Source: Vibrio chagasii (GTDB lineage Bacteria > Pseudomonadota > Gammaproteobacteria > Enterobacterales > Vibrionaceae). Taken from it: 64,000 bases of DNA. The notes beneath the pieces are model-generated. The model ran no database searches and was not told the DNA's origin. It worked only from the letters and a program-made list of their open reading frames with translations. The stretch is from positions 1,302,001-1,366,000 of the forward strand of contig NZ_AP025466.1 in NCBI RefSeq assembly GCF_024347355.1, written 5' to 3'. Shown in pieces: positions 30,759 through 39,662 of this stretch. Position 1 is the stretch's first letter. The number at the start of each line of letters is the position of its first letter. A program made the position numbers and the translations under genes.

Positions 30759-31871
30759 TTATATGGCACAGAATGGTTGGTTTTTATTAATGTTTGTACA
30801 AGGCTGAGATTCTCGTTTGTTCGTGTTACGCCCCAATTCAACCACTTGTTTACCATTGACATCAAACATCGAGAAATCGTATGTCTCAACTTGATCTGTG
30901 TCCCATCGGTCTAGCTTGAGTGTTTTATTCTTTAAGTCTACTTGCGAAACCCATAAAGTTGGAAAGTTCGCGTCATAGGCGACGTCCCATTTTGTATACC
31001 CGCTACGCATCTCATGAGCAACACCTTCAATAATATTACTTAATTGTTTGTTGCCGCGGATACCAAAACGCTCTTCATACGCTTTTACTTCCTTAAGAGC
31101 ATATTGAGCACGATAACGACGATCTATAGAGTTGATTGAAGCCGTTGGGAAGCGCTTTTCACTTAATAATTCTCTGTCCATTTCTGTCATAGTATCAAAC
31201 GTTGGGTTGTTTGAAATGACATCTAAAGAACCTGTTCCTCGGTAGAGTTTCTTTTCACCATTTACCATTTCAACAAGGACAGTCTCACCAGAGTTATCAG
31301 CAAAAATGAAGTGAGCCAAGAAGTGGTTTACAGTTGTATTCGCATCATACAGACCAGGTACGCCACCAAGTTTTTGGTCACGGATGTTTGTGTTATTGAT
31401 AATAGATTCTACTTCATCAAGGCTTTTTGCATTCGCAATAACGTATTGCACGAATCGCTGACCATCGATGTCTTGATTACCTTTTACTCGCGCTTTTTCA
31501 TCTTGCCAGTCTGTATTGAGATAATGAATTTGACCAAGAACACCATGCTCGTTGATTGCTTCTGTGACAAACTCTGCGTCGAAGCTTGCAATCTCAATCA
31601 TGGCATGTTTTGACTTGTAAACTTGATGGGCTCCCCCTGATTTGTTGAGGTCGACACCGTATACCGTGGGTGCTCGTGTATCAAGGACAGTTCCTCTCGG
31701 TACACCGCGCACAACACCTTGATCGTAACCTTCCCAGTCCATTGAACGTGTGACCATCGTCGTATCTAAAGTATCCGAGTGGTACAAAGCTCGTGTACAA
31801 GCTTGTGCTGTACCAGAAATGGCTCCAACCGTTGTGGCAACTAGGGTGAGTGTTAATAATTGTTTTTTCAT
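30759..31871 (-). CDS. Choloylglycine-hydrolase/penicillin-V-acylase family Ntn hydrolase
   Basis: Periplasmic or secreted N-terminal-nucleophile amidase, 370 residues. The signal peptide ends TAQA, and cleavage exposes Cys25 (CTRALYHS), the nucleophile. Arg42 and Asp45 in VTRSMDWEGYD are the usual active-site residues of the Cys-Arg-Asp set. Later conserved segments include INEHGVLGQIHYLN and the ISNNPTFD block. The family cleaves linear amides: conjugated bile salts, penicillin V or acyl-homoserine lactones. Gram-negative members with an export signal are often penicillin-V-acylase-like and can act on AHLs. The substrate cannot be fixed from sequence. Single gene, divergent from the HxlR regulator. 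Confidence 0.87.
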   Translation of the reverse strand: MKKQLLTLTLVATTVGAISGTAQACTRALYHSDTLDTTMVTRSMDWEGYDQGVVRGVPRGTVLDTRAPTVYGVDLNKSGGAHQVYKSKHAMIEIASFDAEFVTEAINEHGVLGQIHYLNTDWQDEKARVKGNQDIDGQRFVQYVIANAKSLDEVESIINNTNIRDQKLGGVPGLYDANTTVNHFLAHFIFADNSGETVLVEMVNGEKKLYRGTGSLDVISNNPTFDTMTEMDRELLSEKRFPTASINSIDRRYRAQYALKEVKAYEERFGIRGNKQLSNIIEGVAHEMRSGYTKWDVAYDANFPTLWVSQVDLKNKTLKLDRWDTDQVETYDFSMFDVNGKQVVELGRNTNKRESQPCTNINKNQPFCAI

Positions 31872-32228
31872 GATTTAAGTAACCTAAAAGATAAGTTCGT
31901 ATGTGTCGAATGCTAGGTGTTATGCGCTATATATGTCATTGGCTGATAGAATTTTGCACTCTTCAGAGTTGTGGTTAATTCAACTTTTATTTCTCAGAAA
32001 ACATATAACAATAACTTGTTAAATAACCTTTGTTTCTATGTTGGATATTATGCAATCTTGAGCATATAAATTCAACTGACTCTCAATAAGTTAGAGGAGA
32101 GATTCATTTGCTAAAGCTTTGAAGGTAATTACCTCAATCAAGGCGTCATTTTTTTGCTATTAAAAACATAGCAAGTTAAATTATATCCGATTATACTCAG
32201 ACACGTTTTTGATAGCGGAGGAACCTCA
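31872..32228. other. Divergent promoter region of the Ntn hydrolase and HxlR genes (~357 bp)
   Basis: AT-rich. No open frame and no clear operator dyad seen. Must contain both promoters. Confidence 0.55.
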
Positions 32229-32558
32229 ATGACTCATTTTAGTTGTCTCGGTAAGCCAGTTCGCGGCTCAGAGTCAGGAATCCCTATCATGGCATTATTT
32301 GACTTGCTGGGGAGACGTTGGGCTATGGGAGTTCTTTGGCAGCTATGTTCAGGTGGTCCCTGTACATTCCGTGAATTGCAGGATCGCTGTGAATCAATTT
32401 CTCCTGCCGTTTTAAATTCAAGAATTAAAGACTTAAGACAGGCAAAGTTACTTGAACGCGGAGAGGGGGGGTATCAACCTACGGATTTAGGAAAGCAAAT
32501 CATCTCATCCCTTCATCCTTTAAAAGATTTAGCTGAACAATGGGTTGAAACACTCTAA
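32229..32558 (+). CDS. HxlR-family transcriptional regulator
   Basis: 109-residue winged-helix regulator. Typical HxlR core: IMALFDLLGRRWAMGVLWQLCSGGPCTFRELQDRCESISPAVLNSRIKDLRQAKLLER. Two cysteines (42 and 47 region, and Cys55) could sense redox or electrophiles, as in several relatives. ATG 32229 has GGAGGAA upstream. It is followed 72 bases later by a YciI-domain gene, probably its target and operon partner. Confidence 0.88.
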   Translation: MTHFSCLGKPVRGSESGIPIMALFDLLGRRWAMGVLWQLCSGGPCTFRELQDRCESISPAVLNSRIKDLRQAKLLERGEGGYQPTDLGKQIISSLHPLKDLAEQWVETL

Positions 32559-32630
32559 GACGGAGAGTGAAAAGTGAATACTAAAAAAATTGCCTATGAA
32601 GCTATACAGTAACCTGAACGAGGAGCCATC

Positions 32631-32918
32631 ATGTTTATTGTATCTTTAAATTATATTGGTAAATTATCAGAAGTTGATAAGTATCTTGAGGATCATATTG
32701 ATTATCTGAATAAATACTACGAGCTGGGTATTTTTATTGCTTCCGGCAGGAAAGTGCCTCGTACTGGTGGGGTTATCCTTGCACAGGCGAAGGACCGCAC
32801 TGCACTAGAAGGTATATTAAATCATGACCCTTTTATCATTTACAACCTTGCCGATTACGAGTTAACAGAGTTTATCCCAAGCAAGATGGTTCCTGAGCTT
32901 GCTTCGTTAATCAATTGA
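32631..32918 (+). CDS. YciI-family protein
   Basis: 95-residue single-domain protein with a ferredoxin-like dimeric alpha-beta barrel fold. It shows the family pattern MFIVSLNYIGKLSEVDKYLEDHIDYLNKYYELG with the conserved His in EDHIDYL and the GRKVPRTGGVILAQA strand. YciI-like proteins are proposed small catalysts or sensors; no reaction is established. Good ribosome site GAGGAG before ATG 32631. It is probably cotranscribed with the HxlR regulator. Confidence 0.85.
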   Translation: MFIVSLNYIGKLSEVDKYLEDHIDYLNKYYELGIFIASGRKVPRTGGVILAQAKDRTALEGILNHDPFIIYNLADYELTEFIPSKMVPELASLIN

Positions 32919-33129
32919 CACTCAATGTTAATCTAAATGGAGCAAGATCAGTGAGTGGGCTTAGTTTCAAGCTCGTTGGTCTACGGAAACCTTTCGCACG
33001 ATATCTATGTTTTAAGAATATTCTAATCCAAAAATTTATGTGCAACACACTATTACCAGAGCAGGGACTGGTAGTAGCCTAGTTACGTGTTGTCGCCTAA
33101 GTTAGATTATCGTTTTAATTTTACTTGTT

Positions 33130-34980
33130 TTATTTGATTAATACTTGGTCAAAGATTTTCTTAACGATGGGCGCACTATTGAAAGAACCGCCACCGGCAT
33201 TTTCGAGGATTACTGTTACTACGATCTCCGGCTCTTCATAAGGGGCAAAGCCAGTAAACAACGCTAAATCTCTTAGATGTTCGGGAGTATTATCAGCATC
33301 GTACTCTTCGTTTTCTGCCAACCCGAAGACCTGGCTCGTGCCAGACTTCCCTGCGCTTTTATAGAGAGCGTTTCGAAATACTTTTCTAGAGGTGCCATTT
33401 TTACCATGATTTACTAGGTACATACCGTATCTAGCAAGTTCCCAGTAGTTTGATGGAACTCCTTGGATCGGCGGGGACTCGACTAGCTTATTTTTAGTCG
33501 AATCATTTTGATTCGATAAACTGTCGAGCAACTGGAGCGGCTTTTTCCGACCATTATTGACTAAAATTGAGGTGGCATTGGCTATCTGAATGGGAGTTGC
33601 TGTCCAGTAACCTTGCCCTATACCTATAGGTATGGTGTCGCCGATATACCAAGGCTTGTTAAAGCGATTCCGTTTCCACGCTCTAGTCGGCATGTTAGCT
33701 GACGTTTCCTCGAATATATCGATCCCGGTACTTTCGCCAAAGCCAAACATCATCATCCAGTTGGAGAGTGAGTCAATACCCATGTCGTATGCAATCTGAT
33801 AGAAGAAGGTATTGACGGACTGTTCGATAGATTGAGTCACATCTACGTTACCATGCCCCCACTTTAGCCAATCGCGAAATGCACGAGTACTGCTGTTAGG
33901 GACTCGCCATGCGCCAACGCTTCGAACTTTGGTTCTCGGTGTTATGCTCCTTTCTTTTAAGGCTGCTACAGCAATAAATGGCTTAATAGTAGAGCCTGGA
34001 GAATAGGTGCCTAACGTAGCGCGGTTGATTAGTGGCCTATTCCTGTTGGTCAACAATGCTTTGTAGTCATGGTTAGATATACCTCCGACAAAGGCATTAG
34101 GGTCATAGCTAGGGCTAGACACCATCGCTAAAACACCGTTATCGTGAGGGTCTACCACTACTGCGGCTCCTTTGCGGCCTCCAAGCAGTTTATGTATATA
34201 AGATTGAAGTTCAACATCGATATTGAGGGTAATATCTTGTCCAGAGACTGGGGGGACGTATTTGAGCGTTCGTATGACGCGACCACGACTGTTTACTTCG
34301 ACTTCTTGATAGCCTACTTTTCCATGTAGTACATCTTCATAATACCGTTCAATGCCAATTTTTCCGATGTTCCTAGTGGCTTTATAGTTGTGGTCTTTCC
34401 CTTCAGTGATGAGACGATTTAGGTCTGACTGGTTCAAGCGTGCAACATAGCCGAGCGAGTGTGTCAAAATATCAGCATAAGGATAATGTCTTTTTAGCGT
34501 TGCCATAACATCCACACCCGGATATTTATAACGATTTACCGAGAACCTAGCGACTTGTTCGTCATTAAGGTTGTCTAACAGAGGTATTGAACTAAAACGT
34601 CGTGCTCGCTTGAGGTTTTTTTTAAATCTCTCCTCTTGCTCTTGGGATATATCGATGATTCCACGTAGTTTCTCGATCGTTTCAGATATGTTTTCTATCT
34701 TTTCTGGTACTAGCTCTAAGCTAAATACTGGTACGTTCTCGGCTAAAATGATGCCGTTACGATCATAAATCAGGCCTCTGGTAGGGGGGACGGGGATGAT
34801 TTTGATACGATTTGAATTAGAACGCGTTTGATAGTACTCATGTTGTGTCACCTGTAGGCAGTATATGTTTAGAACCAACAGTCCTGCTAGTAACACAATA
34901 CATATAAAAGCAAACACCGCCCGACTTCTGAATAATCTAGCTTCTAGCTTATGATCTCGAAATTTGTTTCTTCTTCGCAT
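33130..34980 (-). CDS. Orphan PBP2-like transpeptidase (MrdA paralogue)
   Basis: Class B penicillin-binding protein of the elongasome type, 616 residues, anchored by a single TM (~20-42). A pedestal/dimerisation domain (~60-250) contains RGLIYDRNG. The transpeptidase domain has SxxK Ser330-Thr-Ile-Lys333 (YSPGSTIKPF), SxN at 388-390 (QSVNTFF) and KSGT at 545-548. All catalytic motifs are intact. The usual mrdA sits with rlmH, rsfS and rodA; none is nearby here, so this is most likely a second copy, with a different specificity or beta-lactam affinity. Single-gene unit. Whether the genome has another mrdA cannot be seen. Confidence 0.9.
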   Translation of the reverse strand: MRRRNKFRDHKLEARLFRSRAVFAFICIVLLAGLLVLNIYCLQVTQHEYYQTRSNSNRIKIIPVPPTRGLIYDRNGIILAENVPVFSLELVPEKIENISETIEKLRGIIDISQEQEERFKKNLKRARRFSSIPLLDNLNDEQVARFSVNRYKYPGVDVMATLKRHYPYADILTHSLGYVARLNQSDLNRLITEGKDHNYKATRNIGKIGIERYYEDVLHGKVGYQEVEVNSRGRVIRTLKYVPPVSGQDITLNIDVELQSYIHKLLGGRKGAAVVVDPHDNGVLAMVSSPSYDPNAFVGGISNHDYKALLTNRNRPLINRATLGTYSPGSTIKPFIAVAALKERSITPRTKVRSVGAWRVPNSSTRAFRDWLKWGHGNVDVTQSIEQSVNTFFYQIAYDMGIDSLSNWMMMFGFGESTGIDIFEETSANMPTRAWKRNRFNKPWYIGDTIPIGIGQGYWTATPIQIANATSILVNNGRKKPLQLLDSLSNQNDSTKNKLVESPPIQGVPSNYWELARYGMYLVNHGKNGTSRKVFRNALYKSAGKSGTSQVFGLAENEEYDADNTPEHLRDLALFTGFAPYEEPEIVVTVILENAGGGSFNSAPIVKKIFDQVLIK

Positions 34981-35309
34981 TTATCATTGTCCTTCAACAT
35001 GGCGGTGTTGAATTGACCATAAATGTAAACACAGATGATTTCGCTCACAAAAACATTCATTAAATGACTGACTGGGTGGGCATAACATATCTTTTTCTAC
35101 TGCTTTGTTCGCTTTTTAGGGAAAGGAGGCTTGCATGATGATATGGATCGTATTGCGTATGTCAATTACAAGGCTATTTTTTGGGGGGTAAGGGACGTGT
35201 TTTCATCCGAGGATCTCCTACAGACATCATTGGCTCACTTAATGGTTTAGGCTTAATATACGTCTTCGCAGCTTCACATGTTTATATTCAGTTTAATCTA
35301 GAGAAAATT
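34981..35309. other. Intergenic region between the PBP2 paralogue and the GNAT gene (~330 bp)
   Basis: Contains divergent promoters and, at 35135-35191, a possible 18-codon peptide with a very good ribosome site (listed separately). Nothing else was recognised. Confidence 0.5.
35135..35191 (+). CDS. Possible 18-residue leader peptide
   Basis: ATG-ATG start with AAAGGAGG seven bases upstream, reading MMIWIVLRMSITRLFFGG then TAA. The ribosome site is close to the perfect consensus, better than that of the GNAT gene downstream. It could be a leader peptide or a membrane micro-protein, or chance. No regulatory codons of one kind are repeated. Confidence 0.3.
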   Translation: MMIWIVLRMSITRLFFGG

Positions 35310-35741
35310 ATGACTATAGAAAATGTGCTTCCTGAAGATTATGCAGAAATGCTTAAGGTTTGGGAGAATTCAGTCCGAGCTACTCATGACTTTATTACAG
35401 AAGAAGATATTGAGTTTTTTAAACCTATCATCATGGAACATGCGTTCCCTGCGGTTTCTTTGAAATGCGTTAAAAATGAATGTGGTTCGATAGTTGGCTT
35501 CGTGGGCGTCCATGATGCAAAAGTCGAGATGCTTTTCGTTTTGAATGAAGTTCGAGGACAAGGAGTAGGTACGGTGTTGTTGCAACATGCGATTGAGCAG
35601 TTGGCAGCGACCAAAGTTGACGTGAATGAGCAAAACCCACAAGCGGTAGGCTTCTATCAGCACATGGGGTTCAAAATTGAATCACGCTCACCACTTGATG
35701 ACATGGGGAAACCATTTCCAATTCTGCATATGACGCTGTAA
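35310..35741 (+). CDS. YjaB-like GNAT N-acetyltransferase
   Basis: 143-residue acetyltransferase. Start ATG 35310 (MTIENVLPEDYAEML); the longer open frame upstream has no ribosome site. Acetyl-CoA loop: VLNEVRGQGVGTVLLQHAI (motif Q/RxxGxG/A). The C-terminal VNEQNPQAVGFYQHMGFKIESRSPLDDMGKPFPILHM segment is the YjaB signature. E. coli YjaB binds acetyl-CoA but its substrate is unknown. Single gene with a strong downstream terminator. Confidence 0.88.
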   Translation: MTIENVLPEDYAEMLKVWENSVRATHDFITEEDIEFFKPIIMEHAFPAVSLKCVKNECGSIVGFVGVHDAKVEMLFVLNEVRGQGVGTVLLQHAIEQLAATKVDVNEQNPQAVGFYQHMGFKIESRSPLDDMGKPFPILHMTL

Positions 35742-35790
35742 GACTCGGTTGTCGTATCACTCGGTTGTAATCAACCACAGTCTGTAGAAG

Positions 35791-35821
35791 AAAAGCCCAA
35801 AGCTAATAACTTTGGGCTTTT
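35791..35821. terminator. Bidirectional intrinsic terminator
   Basis: Perfect 12-bp stem AAAAGCCCAAAG/CTTTGGGCTTTT with a 7-base loop, between the convergent GNAT and small membrane-protein genes. It serves both. Confidence 0.92.
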
Positions 35822-35888
35822 CCGTATTTGATAGCCAACATTTGATAATGGTTTGAAAAAGATAAATGCTTTGCTATCTCGAATTAGA

Positions 35889-36104
35889 TTAGTGCATACC
35901 CGAGCGCATTTTGTCGGCAAGGGCAAAGAACACAAACAGCACAAAACACACCAAAGCAACACAAAGTGAAATTAGTATTGTTGTGGCATCTTTTGTCATT
36001 AATGGAACCACGATAGAAGCTAATGCTATCAAGATAACAAGGATATGAACGATTCGTCCGGGGATAGGATTTTTATGACAGAATGAAGCCCATAGGTAAC
36101 GCAT
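35889..36104 (-). CDS. Small two-TM membrane protein
   Basis: About 71 residues (MRYLWASFCHKNPIPGRIVH...). Two hydrophobic segments: ~19-37 (IVHILVILIALASIVVPL) and ~42-62 (ATTILISLCVALVCFVLFVFF), with a short charged tail. ATG 36104 is chosen; a GTG three codons earlier is also possible. It shares a terminator with the GNAT gene. I do not recognise the family. Confidence 0.55.
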   Translation of the reverse strand: MRYLWASFCHKNPIPGRIVHILVILIALASIVVPLMTKDATTILISLCVALVCFVLFVFFALADKMRSGMH

Positions 36105-36552
36105 TATTAACACCAGTACAAGATTATTGGGTCTATTTTATTTATTTAATGAGTGTTTTGTAAATAACTTTTCGTTACGGGTGACTGTAAATGTGTTCTA
36201 AGTCGACATGGTATAAAACTAGTTAAATAACAGCGGCTTATTATTTATTTATAAAGCTAAAAGTATACAAGTGAAAATAATAGTATTCTGTATCCTTTAG
36301 CTTGGTAAGTTCAAATCCGGCAAATTTTTGGTTTCTTGACTGAAGACCTCATTTATTGAGTGTTTTGTTAAGATGTCGTTTGCGTATTGATTTCCGCCCT
36401 GTACATGTCAATTAGGCAGGTACCTATTTAGGGGCTGGAATTCGTTTAATGTCATTTATCAAAGAGAGTGTTCGAATTGAGAGCGCGGTAATCTTGTCTT
36501 AGATTCAGTTTGGTATACTCAAGGTTCAATCTAAGAAGATGATGGAGATGAT
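36105..36552. other. Intergenic region (~440 bp)
   Basis: AT-rich. No open frame, repeat or strong hairpin was noticed. It contains promoters for the small membrane protein (minus) and the DUF5062 gene (plus). Confidence 0.5.
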
Positions 36553-36813
36553 ATGTCGAAAACCGCGAAGATCATGAATGAAGATAAGCTGGTTAAAAAG
36601 GCTCTAGAAGTCGGTTTTAAAATGGCAAAGTTGCAAGGTTTCGATTTGCCGAACTCATCTCAACCAATCAAGGTTAAGGCTGTTTATCTATTTCTTGTTG
36701 AAGTAAATCAAATCACTCCGTTACCAGACAGTAAGTTGGATGGTGCAAATATTAAGAAGCGCCTAGCGTTATGGATACACAACGCATTGCCTGACAACGA
36801 TCCTCTGAAGTAA
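36553..36813 (+). CDS. DUF5062-type small conserved Vibrio protein
   Basis: 86 residues, soluble, mixed helical: KALEVGFKMAKLQGFDLPNSSQPIKVKAVYLFLVEVNQITPLPDS...IKKRLALWIHNALPDNDPLK. The pattern fits the small Vibrio-specific DUF5062 family as I recall it; function unknown. ATG 36553 has GATGGAG upstream. Single gene with a downstream terminator. Confidence 0.78.
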   Translation: MSKTAKIMNEDKLVKKALEVGFKMAKLQGFDLPNSSQPIKVKAVYLFLVEVNQITPLPDSKLDGANIKKRLALWIHNALPDNDPLK

Positions 36814-36840
36814 GCAAAGAGTAATTCGTTTTTATCTTTG

Positions 36841-36866
36841 AAACCTAGCGACTACTCGCTAGGTTT
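36841..36866. terminator. Intrinsic terminator between convergent genes
   Basis: Perfect 10-bp stem AAACCTAGCG/CGCTAGGTTT with a 6-base loop and a T-rich flank on the plus strand, 27 bases after the DUF5062 stop. Confidence 0.88.
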
Positions 36867-36903
36867 CTTTGTTTTATGGTGACCAATTCAAGTTTGAGCT
36901 GCG

Positions 36904-39165
36904 TCAATAAAGTAGTATCAAGCCTTGGTAACCACCTACCTGCACTTCATCTAGATATTCTCCCACTCTACCATCAGCACTTACGGGCTTCATCGGTGGG
37001 TCTAATCGAATAGAAATTTTCTCTGCGGTATAAAAGTCAGCGTTTTTCCCATAAAAATCGGTGCGATAGAGAACGCGTCCATGCTCAAACTCTCTGGCAA
37101 TCACCATGTCTTCTGGGCCGCCTTCGACAATCTGTTTATCTGATTGATAAAGGAAATAGGCATGAGTAGGTAATAGTGAAACCTTGCCATATGGTAGCTC
37201 TTGATGAGCGACCTGAGTTTGCGAAGTGTTGCCAACAATCGAGTAATCCTCAGGTTGTGGAGTGCGGGTTGAGAGCATCAGTGTAAGTGGTTGAAAGCCC
37301 TTTGGTATGGCTCCTGAAGGCACACCAAGATTAATGTTGAGCAGTGGTGTTGGCTGGTAAGCCATATTTTTGGGTACGCCAGCTTTCCAGAAATTATCTG
37401 TTGTGGTGTTGTTGCTCCCATATACGTAACCACTGTTCCATTGGTTGAAATAGCTTTGCTCGGGATGGTGATGGAGGTAATAGATGGCGAGAGTTGAGTA
37501 TTGGTCTTGTTGCCAATTTTCTTGGTTGTTCCCAAAGAATTGCACGCGTCCATAACGCGTTGTGGCTTGTTGAATAACCTTCGACCCTGAATAGCCGATT
37601 GCTGAGTTATCCCAAAACTTCGATAGCCCGCCATAGCCGCTAAAGCCCGTTGACGGAAATATATAGTGCTCCCTGAAATACAGGTTTCCTGCATCGATAA
37701 GGTGCGCTTGCCCATTTCGACCATAGAGGTTAGCTGTTCCAATATTGAGCCCAATTAACGGTTTGTCATTAACGGCAGTCAATCGTTTGAGAAAGGCGGA
37801 AAACTGTTGTTTATAGCGTTCATCAGCTTCAGTTGAGCCTGCGATAGCATCAAGTTCAGCGATGTTTCCCCCAGAGTAGATATCAAATTGATTGCTACCT
37901 AAGAGTTTATTGGTGTCATCGTTGTAGGCGCCAGAGACACCTAGCTTGGTCCAATGTTGACCATAATAACTGCCCATTGCCATCAATAGCCCGGGATTAG
38001 CCAGATTGGTTAGCGACCATGAAGAGTTCTGGTCCCACATTTGACCAAAAGGAATAACCCGAGATTCCCAACGAAATCGAGCGGTGGCGGATTTGTTACT
38101 TCGATTCTGGTACTCAGCAGGAGACAAATAGTTGTCTTGGTTTAGGTCGGCCGATTGGTCGAAGCCACGAATTTTTCGCCAACGCTTTGGCTCATTAGGG
38201 GACGGGCTGTGGCTGCTCCCTTTAGAGCCAAGCGTCACTTTTTTCGACGGTAAGTCCTCTTTGGCAATTCTTGGAAAGCTATCTCTGAACTGGACGCGAC
38301 TTAAACGGGGTCGAATATCACTTGCTTGACCTTGCCAGCGCACTCTAACTGCGTATAAACGACCACCATCACGGATAAAAGGCGAACCGAAATACTGCCC
38401 GCCACCATAACTGTTGCCACTACCATCATGAGTGCTTGCTCGTACCCAATCAGAGGGCACTTGCCAGCTAACCGCTTGGTTTTGAGTCATGTTCTCGGTG
38501 TTATCTTCACTTATAACAAGATGAGACCATGCAGTGACTTGGTTGTTGGCGTTCATCTCAGAAGGGTATTCAAGCCAAAACCTCCCACCTTGTGCAAAGC
38601 GTGAAAACTCAAAATCGACAACATCGAACTGTTCAGAGTGGTAAAGGTAGAGTGCACCACCTTGTTGGAAATTTTCAAAGACATCGGCATCCCAAGGTGG
38701 TGGTTGATAAAGGGCAAAACCGGCGTGCATTGAGTCTGCGGTATAACCCACAAGCATGGGTTTACGGTTTAACAGGGTATTCTCACCATGAGTGGGGTTT
38801 GGCTCTGCAAGGATTGTGTCTTCTGAAAAGTGTAAAAATAAATCTTCGTAATCGATGTCGTATCGTTCTGCTATTTCTCTAATCTCGTCTTCGAGTACAC
38901 CTGAGTTCAACTCTAACTTTTGGTTGTACATGTAGCCAACGGCCGGGATATTGGTTTTAAGGTTTTGGTTAGCATTAGATCCAAATATCAAATCACTATG
39001 GTTGAGCTCCCAATCAATCACATCGTGGGTAGATATTTCATTGCCTTGTAAATCACTCCCTTGCTCATGTTGACCGGGCAGAACGATCGCGTAGTTAGCC
39101 CAAATAATATTGGGAATGGTAAGGCTGGTAAGAAATAGGGCAGAGAAAAATCGTGTTGTTTTCAT
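36904..39165 (-). CDS. Large secreted protein of unknown function with an EF-hand-like calcium loop
   Basis: 753 residues with a signal peptide (~1-23, cleavage near IWA/NYA). Residues 50-300 are beta-rich. At 340-351 (DLNQDNYLSPAE) there is an EF-hand or dockerin-type calcium loop. The following ~360-640 is rich in Trp, Tyr, Asn and Asp (e.g. AMGSYYGQHWTKLGV, IGLNIGTANLYGRNG, DAGNLYFREHYIFPS, YYLHHHPEQSYFNQWNSGY), reminiscent of TIM-barrel glycosidases, but I cannot name a family or catalytic pair. The C-terminal 100 residues look like a beta-sandwich. Single gene. Most likely an extracellular or periplasmic polysaccharide-active enzyme or binding protein (inference). Confidence 0.7.
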   Translation of the reverse strand: MKTTRFFSALFLTSLTIPNIIWANYAIVLPGQHEQGSDLQGNEISTHDVIDWELNHSDLIFGSNANQNLKTNIPAVGYMYNQKLELNSGVLEDEIREIAERYDIDYEDLFLHFSEDTILAEPNPTHGENTLLNRKPMLVGYTADSMHAGFALYQPPPWDADVFENFQQGGALYLYHSEQFDVVDFEFSRFAQGGRFWLEYPSEMNANNQVTAWSHLVISEDNTENMTQNQAVSWQVPSDWVRASTHDGSGNSYGGGQYFGSPFIRDGGRLYAVRVRWQGQASDIRPRLSRVQFRDSFPRIAKEDLPSKKVTLGSKGSSHSPSPNEPKRWRKIRGFDQSADLNQDNYLSPAEYQNRSNKSATARFRWESRVIPFGQMWDQNSSWSLTNLANPGLLMAMGSYYGQHWTKLGVSGAYNDDTNKLLGSNQFDIYSGGNIAELDAIAGSTEADERYKQQFSAFLKRLTAVNDKPLIGLNIGTANLYGRNGQAHLIDAGNLYFREHYIFPSTGFSGYGGLSKFWDNSAIGYSGSKVIQQATTRYGRVQFFGNNQENWQQDQYSTLAIYYLHHHPEQSYFNQWNSGYVYGSNNTTTDNFWKAGVPKNMAYQPTPLLNINLGVPSGAIPKGFQPLTLMLSTRTPQPEDYSIVGNTSQTQVAHQELPYGKVSLLPTHAYFLYQSDKQIVEGGPEDMVIAREFEHGRVLYRTDFYGKNADFYTAEKISIRLDPPMKPVSADGRVGEYLDEVQVGGYQGLILLY

Positions 39166-39497
39166 TATGTTCCCTAGCCATTTACTATTAAGTGTTATCC
39201 CTGTTTGGTAAGTGTAGCTAATCTTAATATCTGTGCTTCGTTTCGTGGTATACCTGATGTTGAGGTGCGTATTCTTATATTGATTCGGCGTGTTACTTGC
39301 ATCTTCTCTTGGCGGAAGCGTTTTGTTAGCGGTGGAAACTTGACAGGTTAACGCTTACTAACAAGTATTAAATTGATGATTTTTAATCCGTAATCCATAA
39401 ATTTGCCGATTTTGAATGCTGTTTGTGGCGTCGGTGTGGATATTCATTTTGACGTTCAATATGACTGGACTTAATAAATAGCGAGGGAATACCTCTT
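39166..39497. other. Intergenic region between divergent genes (~330 bp)
   Basis: AT-rich, with no open frame or hairpin noticed. Holds promoters for the 753-residue protein (minus) and the dsbB-like unit (plus). Confidence 0.5.
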
Positions 39498-39653
39498 ATG
39501 ATGTCTTTACTGTTTCTACTATTACTCGTGGCTATGCTATGCGCTTTTTTCGACAAAAAGACTGCAGCTTATGGCTTTTTTGCGGGCTCCGTGATCCTAG
39601 GGTTGTATTGGTTTAATCACCATGCGACTGATTCATTACCCATCTTATTGTAA
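39498..39653 (+). CDS. DUF5993-like membrane microprotein upstream of the DsbB variant
   Basis: 51 residues: MMSLLFLLLLVAMLCAFFDK, then KKTAAYGFFAGSVILGLYWFNHH and a short tail. Two TM helices (~3-18 and ~23-40). ATG 39498 (or the next codon). The stop is nine bases before the dsbB-like ATG with TAAGGAGC in between, so the two are clearly co-translated. Small proteins of this type (DUF5993) regularly sit beside this DsbB subgroup, as far as I recall. Probably a subunit or stabiliser of the oxidase. Confidence 0.72.
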   Translation: MMSLLFLLLLVAMLCAFFDKKTAAYGFFAGSVILGLYWFNHHATDSLPILL

Positions 39654-39662
39654 GGAGCTAAC

